Source of the DNA: Zhengitettix transpicula
Taxonomy: Eukaryota > Arthropoda > Insecta > Orthoptera > Tetrigidae
Direction: 5' to 3'
Assembly: GCA_037074705.1 (NCBI GenBank)
Contig: CM073591.1
Span: 82,786,032 to 82,850,031, forward strand
Length of the DNA: 64,000 nucleotides
Positions 58,005 through 64,000 of this stretch are shown here, piece after piece (within the stretch, counting starts at the first letter, position 1; every line of letters starts with the position of its first letter). The position numbers and the translations under genes were made by a program. Under the pieces are notes generated by a model. It was given only the letters and a program-made list of their open reading frames with translations, was not told the DNA's origin and did not search any database.

Positions 58005-58470
58005 AGGGTATATTGAAAAGTTCGAGTACGTTGATTTTAAATTACGATGAAAGACGTTGCTAATGTGTTTTGTTGTTTGCAGTTGGCAGATTCCCTTTTC
58101 CAGTTCAAGATAAAACTTCAGGAAAATAAGGTTGCAAGTTACCTCAGGTGACTAATAAGGAGAATGTAGGTTTTCACAGTATTTACTCTGAATAAACAGT
58201 TCTCGTGTTTTTCCCCGGGCACTCGTAGGAAAAATGCTCAACGTTTCGATGGCTAGCTCCGTCCTCGTAATAACTGTTTATTCAACTAATGAGAACCTTT
58301 CTGAATATGCACCACCGTCAGAGTAGGTATGTGAATCATGTTAAAATTTGAACACAGGAGATTTCACGTTATTATTGAACCAACCCTGGAAAGCAGCATA
58401 GTGCTTTAACTTAATGGAAAACAGTATTGTAATTAACTGTTCTCGACGTCTTCAGTAATTCACAAGCAGC
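58005..58470. other. no gene seen
   Basis: No recognised feature. Confidence 0.4.
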
Positions 58471-58471
58471 T

Positions 58472-58846
58472 TTACATATGAATCCGTTCACGTTTCTGAT
58501 CAGAAAAATTGTTTGTAAATGTGTAATTATACCTTTTAGGAATCAAAAACACCACAAAAAAGTGGGCGTTATGCTGGAAAAGTTGTGGCCACATAACGTT
58601 ATAATATTCAGTGATTGGTATATCGGCATGTAATTCCAGCAAACACAACTGTAACTGGAGATATACTATCGCGATATAGTTAAATATTCTCAAGGGCCAT
58701 ACGAATCTCAAAAAGCCACATTTAAAACCAATTTCATCACTATAATTTAAATGCATAATCGCGAATTTTATTGCTGAATATCTCTCAAAACAATTAGCGG
58801 TGTGTTCCTCTTCCTCCAAGTCGACACGTGATTTTCTTCTCCTCAC
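58472..58846 (-). CDS. unrecognised 124-codon open frame
   Basis: ATG-initiated; the start is basic then acidic (RRRKSRVDLEEEEHTANCF), the middle hydrophobic (IFNYIAIVYLQLQLCLLEL), and a second hydrophobic stretch (AHFFVVFLI) follows. Two possible membrane segments can be seen, but hydrophobic Phe/Ile/Tyr runs are expected by chance in AT-rich DNA. No homologue is recognised and no splice or promoter evidence was found. It is the longest ATG-initiated frame in the window. Confidence 0.15.
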   Translation of the reverse strand: MRRRKSRVDLEEEEHTANCFERYSAIKFAIMHLNYSDEIGFKCGFLRFVWPLRIFNYIAIVYLQLQLCLLELHADIPITEYYNVMWPQLFQHNAHFFVVFLIPKRYNYTFTNNFSDQKRERIHM

Positions 58847-58849
58847 AAA

Positions 58850-59425
58850 TATTTAAGACGACCTTGGAGTTATTTACCATAAAGAATGAGTAAAAATGGC
58901 TTCTTAATATTTTATTGTCTACAGAAAACTATGCACAAGTATAATTTTATGTGGCGAGTAATTTCTTTAGAAGGGCTATCAAAATATGACATGACCCACA
59001 ATATCCTGATGAGAAAGACGTCTCACGAATTTATAGAAGTATACATTGTAATTTTTGAGTGAATTGTTGTCGTAAATTCTATGAAAGTTTGCAGTCATAC
59101 TTCTGGCGCCAAACAAAATAAAATTCTCGTATAAATACTCATAATCTCTACTTAAATCTGTTATTTTGTGTAAATAAATATTTTTATGTGCATTCATGAA
59201 ATGTTGTGTGTTATAAACATTGATTTGGTCGTCATGTCATCCACGTTAATAGATCAGCTGATTGGGTCAGTGATTCAGAAATTTCTACCGGCTGATTGAA
59301 GTGACGTGTACATAACAGCTGACAGCAAACTTTATATAATTACAATTAAGTTTAATTATAACTTTTATTTCTTTATATATAAATAATTGCAAGAACCTAC
59401 AGAAGAACAGTTCAGTTTTCTTTTT
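58850..59425. other. no gene seen
   Basis: AT-rich. Confidence 0.45.
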
Positions 59426-59429
59426 TAGA

Positions 59430-59600
59430 GTAACAGGCCACATGAGGTAATCCACGTGGTGGCAACTCCCCTTTAATAGCATAGGAACAGATTTGAAAGG
59501 GAGGATTCGGATGATCTCGTCAAGGGTATCTATGGAAACAACATAGCAGACCTACCTGAAGGCTAAGCTTGCCACATAACCTTCCACAAACCTACCCCCC
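59430..59600 (+). repeat. dispersed repeat family A, partial copy (5' part)
   Basis: CACGTGGTGGCAACTCCCCT, ATAGCATAGGAACAG and GAAAGGGAGGATTCGG match the start of copy 3 (29.87 kb: ATAGTGGGAACTC, GAAAGGGG) and the junction of the minus-strand pair (GTGGTGACTTCTCC, ATAGCATAGGAAGG). Similarity fades after about 59570. The core AAGGGTTAACTAG block is missing. Confidence 0.5.
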
Positions 59601-59604
59601 AAGA

Positions 59605-61300
59605 TTAGCGAACACTTACAAAGGGATCTGGAAAAGTGCCTAAAGTAAACTCTAACACCACCGGAATACCAAATGGAGAGAAGTGAAAACAAGCAATATT
59701 CACATACAAATCAACGAATTCTAAGCAATAAAACCCTACACCAAAACATCCAGAAGAGATCAGATAGTAATATCAAGAGTTAGAACAGAATACTCGAAGA
59801 TGACACACATTCACATAATTAACAATAGTTCTCCACCTATTTTCCCTAATTATCCTTAAAAACATATAATAAGTAAATGTCTTAAATACGAACAAGAAAG
59901 GAAACATCTACTCGACAAAAAAAACGTCATTGTAGTTCTACACTCAACGAAATGTCAAAGATTAATAATTAAAGAACTGAAGATGACTAACTGTTACGAT
60001 GAAATGTAGGTAAAACAATTAACTTTGTAATAACTAATCTGAACTAAATAAGTGAACTATCAGTCACTAATGACTTTGCAGTTATTGCATTTGAAAAAAA
60101 AGTTTTAAATAATTATGCAAACAAAAATTATTCCTACTACATATTTAATTTGATTTTAGAAGCACAAAGTGATATTTATATAATTTATTTATTGTGAATT
60201 CACCCATATAATACATATAGATAATATATAGTTATATAGTTAAGCGAATAAAAACCAAACATGTACTCCAGTTTCGGTTAAAGTAATTTATTTAACCTTC
60301 GTCAATGTACAAAGAAGCTTTAGGAATGTGCAAGGGCCATATTCATCTTATCGTGTAGGCAAAAAACTATTGACTCTTAACTCGTTTTTTGCATCAGTGA
60401 CTTTGGGCCTTTCAGACGCCGAAAGCTTCTTTGTTAGTTATTTGTTTATTTCCTGATAAACGAATAACACATGTTTGTGTCGTAAGAGATGTTTTATGTC
60501 GGTTGGTTTGATAAGCGTTTATTCAGCAACTTGATAAAAAAAATTGTATACCAGATTTCAACGATACGTATTCCAGTGCACCTCTGTTGACTAACTGCAG
60601 TCGAAAAATATAAAATAATTAATTATTTTTCCAAAACGTTGTGGGTTCATTACATTGAATTTCCCTTTCATTTGTTTCTTCCTGGGCCGCATTGATTATT
60701 TGCTGGGTTGGACACTCGTGAATAATGTTAATTATCCTTGCAGAAATCCACTTGAATCGTAAAACTTATCTATCAATACAAACATTATAAGAATCATTCT
60801 TCAATCAGAAATTTTTTATCCTTTCCCCAACCATTTCTCCGTTCTTCTAATTCCCCGCAATTCTAATCGATCTTATTAGGCTTCTTTTATAAAATGGACA
60901 TTTAGGTACTTATATAAGTAAAGTTCTTTCATTATAAATCAATTGGCCAGTGAACTGGTCGAGTGAGGTGGTTTTTCAAAGCAATTAATCAAATTTAACT
61001 TTAATACATCAGAAAATAGTATTAAGTAACAGTTCATTATAAATGACGCTTCGGTATTTACGCCTATTAACGAAAAAAACAATTTGTAGGTTCAAATTTT
61101 GATTCTCAAGACTTTTAGTCGATAAATATATTCATTCAAATGTGTCCTCACCTAATTTTTTCCCGATACTATGAATAAGAATACTGATTTTGAGTCTCTT
61201 TGTCTCCAAACCGTTCTTCATAAATCAAAACGTTTTGGTTCTCCTACATAAATGGAAACAATGGAGTACTTTTTAACCATTCTCAAAAAATACATGAATT
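59605..61300. other. AT-rich, no gene seen
   Basis: A GCCGAAAGC-like string occurs at 60418-60426 on the plus strand, isolated. Otherwise empty. Confidence 0.45.
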
Positions 61301-61319
61301 GTCGTCTTCTCTGTTGACG

Positions 61320-61530
61320 AAATAAAAGGCGGTAGCGACGACGGGTCAATAGCTCCAACAATGGATTTGGGTTCTTTTTCTTTTGTAGAGATTGTCTCTC
61401 GCCTGACGGAGCATAGGAGGTGATTGCTCAGCTCGATTGCACTCTGCCAAAGCTCCTCTTTTCGATTTTCTCAGTAGTTCGCGCACTTCAACGAAGCATT
61501 TGATTGTTCAGAACCAGAGTTTGTGCAGGT
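61320..61530. other. GC-richer segment flanked by splice-like signals
   Basis: On the plus strand a run of TTCTTTTTCTTTTGTAG (61372-61388) is a textbook acceptor, and GTGCAGGTTTGT (about 61523-61534) is a fair donor. They would bound a 140-bp exon, but all three frames inside have stops, so it could only be non-coding. On the minus strand about 50 codons are open (CFVEVRELLRKSKRGALAEC then RAEQSPPMLRQARDNLYKRK), ending at 61346. Which strand matters, if either, is unresolved. Confidence 0.25.
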
Positions 61531-61534
61531 TTGT

Positions 61535-62835
61535 ATAAATAGAAACTCGTATCCTGAAATGCGAATGAATGAATTAATTACAAGTCTACATTAGGCGACA
61601 GCTACAATTAAAAATAATATTTTCAACTAAGTAGAAATTAATTTATTATATACTGTTAATATGATTCAAATGTATTTAAATATTATTTATTATTTTGCAA
61701 ATTAAAACTTCACAATAGCCGTAAGAACATATGTACACCAAAAGTAAAAGAAATTTGCATAAGAACTTTCATCCTGTGTACATTGTACAAAAATAAATAG
61801 TGTATACCGGAATATAAATTTTTAACAACCTCCCTAAGTAAAATCTTTTCTGCTTAGTCCCTCCTGATCTGTAAAACAGTTTGTAAACCTAGTCAGAATT
61901 AAGTATTAGTAATCATTCATAATTATTTTATTCAATGAATTGTATTTAAATGATAATAAATGGGTTATTTCATGTAAAACGTATAGACCCAATACCACGT
62001 AAAACCTACAACACTTTCAAGATCACTAAATCTTCATGGGGATCTATGCAAAATTATTCTATACTAGATCAGTAGCTTTTATTTGATTCCTAACTTTTTA
62101 AATCACATTTTAACCTTTTGAATTGAGTAGGTAAAAAAAGTTCTGAATAGGTGCAATCAATAATTGTACCTTCCCACGTTAAAATTCCTGTTTCTCCTTT
62201 CTTTCTCTCATTTATTTACGTTTTCAAATATAAGTATTACAAAACGAAGAGTTTTATTATAGATGAATAAATTGAGTGCCCTCGCTTTTATTACTGTTAC
62301 TAGAAAGTTAATTCTTTAATATAATCTGTGTGATTATTATTGTGAGATGTCGAGTGTGTTTAGAAATTTGCGGTAATAAAAAATATTTTTTTCAGTAAAT
62401 AATATCCTTATTGTACCACAAAATACTCGTCCATTTCTGAATTTATTAGTGTATAGGAATTATTATTATATTATGATATGAAATTTAATAAAATCTAAAT
62501 ATTAGTGTTTTAATCTGTATTAAAAGTGAATACAATTATTTAAAGAAAAAGTATGTGCAATCCATTTACTGCAAAATGGTTCGTACTAATTCGGCGCATC
62601 TCAACTGCTTATGACTTACCTTCGTTATGCGGCTTTTAAATACTCTATACCTCATGTAAATATTAAACTTCGTACCAAACTTTATTGTGCAGCGTTAGTT
62701 CCTGTTGTACAAAGACAGAATTCTGAAATTACTGAAAACAGAGTAGCAACTCTGAAATTTTCAGAATCCATACCATATATAGCATAAATATAAAATTTGT
62801 ACATAGACGATTACTTAATCGAACTAGATAAAAAT
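61535..62835. other. very AT-rich, no gene seen
   Basis: No recognised feature. Confidence 0.5.
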
Positions 62836-62840
62836 ATACC

Positions 62841-63000
62841 ATTAACGTCTAATGAAATAAACATATTAAACGCCTGTGTTTAAAATATATAATTACTTAA
62901 ACAAATAGACAAATAGCTTTGAAAACTAAGTACTAAATACATACCACACAACGTAACTGAAATCCTTGTTGCATTCGTCAGGTGATTCAAAGAGACGTAA
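62841..63000 (-). repeat. solo Penelope-like tail module
   Basis: Plus-strand order is ATTAACGTCTAATGAAATAA, ATACATACCACACAACG, a TGAAATCCTTGTTGC block and TTCGTCAGGTGATTCAAAGA. It is the same module and orientation as at 1.9 and 37.2 kb, without coding sequence. Confidence 0.6.
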
Positions 63001-63004
63001 GAAT

Positions 63005-64000
63005 CGGCACCGTACAAATGTGTGTATTCGTTTATGTGAAAACGGCACAATTTTTATTACTTCACCTGTGACTCTACATTTAAAAAATATTGCACTGATA
63101 GCTGGCGAAATATCATTGCTTATAACATTTATTTTTATCATTCCTTATTTTATAATAAACTAAAGACGTTAATATTCTCAAGAGTTTTCTAAATTTTCAA
63201 CGTAACGTTTTGTTTGCATTGAAATTAAACACATACTTATGTTGTTCTTTAAGATTTTTATTTATTAAAAATAAGATATTGAATTTGATTAAAAAAATGC
63301 TTAGTACCATTCAGCTATTAAGTGCTTGATAATGTCTCATTTTCAGACTTTTTCCATCATTGATAAATTAAACGTACTGCGTTTCAGAGGCCACAAGTCA
63401 TTCTGTTTTATATTCTTGTTCTCTGAAACAAAGTTTTACATAGCACGCCGACTAGAACTTCATTTTTTGAGTCTCTTACACCATCGAGAGTTGGAGTTAA
63501 TTAATTTCCATTCCTACACATGTATTTAGCGTATAATTAACTCATAAAATACTATTTTATTAACAGCGGTTTAAGAAATGTGATTATAATTTCATACTAA
63601 ATTTATGTTATACTACAGTTGAATATGTAGTCTAATTCATGGCGGTACTTGAACAGACATCTTTTGAGCTCATTGGGATTTACAGTTAGATTTAATTTCA
63701 TTTGAGTCAATAAAGAGGTTTAAAATGGATTAAAAGCCCACCCGGATTTACCATATTATTTGCAATGTTTTTATGCTTGGACCATTTATAATAACATTTT
63801 TTATTTAAAAAAATTACTTTGTGTTATTTTTTTGTGAAACGATACCGAGTTACAATGTTTTTAAATTATACTTGTTATCTTTAAGATGTTAAAGGTTTTG
63901 TTTATTAACGCGGAAACAGAAATTCTAACCTTTACATATGTTTTCCTCGTATTTTTACTTATAATTATCAAATACATGAAACTTAAAAATATTTATAATA
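63005..64000. other. AT-rich, no gene seen
   Basis: Several 60-70 codon frames on both strands (62926-63163, 63326-63529) are low in complexity and not recognised. Confidence 0.45.

Overview
This is a eukaryotic window: AT-rich, gene-poor, and full of old mobile-element remnants and simple repeats. It has no operon structure, no Shine-Dalgarno sites and no long intact reading frame. The best guess is an insect with a large, repeat-rich genome. Three decayed mariner transposases, Jockey-type LINE fragments, Penelope-like GIY-YIG fragments, a tRNA-headed SINE and long (TA)n tracts all fit. A polyneopteran such as a cockroach, termite or stick insect is plausible, but the sequence does not prove it.

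Layout. 0-3 kb: a possible 3'-terminal exon (50-229), a 250-bp inverted-repeat element (1385-1636) and a Penelope-like fragment on the minus strand (about 1889-2600). 7-10.4 kb: a first copy of dispersed repeat family A, then two mariner remnants. 12-15 kb: a 69-bp TA tract, an exon-like low-AT segment, a pair of short in-frame ORFs and a second family A copy. 16.2-18.7 kb: a Jockey-type reverse transcriptase remnant with its active-site box, a tRNA-derived SINE and a large palindrome. 19.8-21.2 kb: unrecognised ORFs and a foldback made of two Penelope-like tails. 23.8-24.5 kb: a minisatellite and a TA tract. 26-35 kb: almost empty except for a family A copy. 35.1-35.6 kb: a third mariner remnant (minus). 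37-39 kb: another Penelope-like tail, a 68-bp tandem duplication and a long decayed repeat ending in (TA)n(GA)n. 40.8-41.5 kb: two head-to-tail family A copies (minus). 45.7-46.15 kb: an isolated CpG-rich island followed by a 54-codon ORF, the best candidate for host-gene sequence. 50.5-51.0 kb: a Penelope-like fragment ending in an inverted copy of its own tail. 55.8-57.2 kb: a LINE reverse transcriptase remnant (minus) split by about 0.5 kb of foreign DNA. 59.4 kb and 62.8 kb: partial family A and Penelope-like tail copies.

How the parts relate. No host gene could be identified with confidence, so most of the window is probably intergenic or a very long intron. The recognisable coding fragments belong to transposons and all carry stops, frameshifts or truncations, so none should be active. 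The Penelope-like tail recurs at five or more loci, two of them arranged as inverted pairs. Family A recurs at five loci, one of them a head-to-tail pair. These two families explain much of the mid-scale structure. All family assignments rest on recognising motifs by eye; no database search was run.
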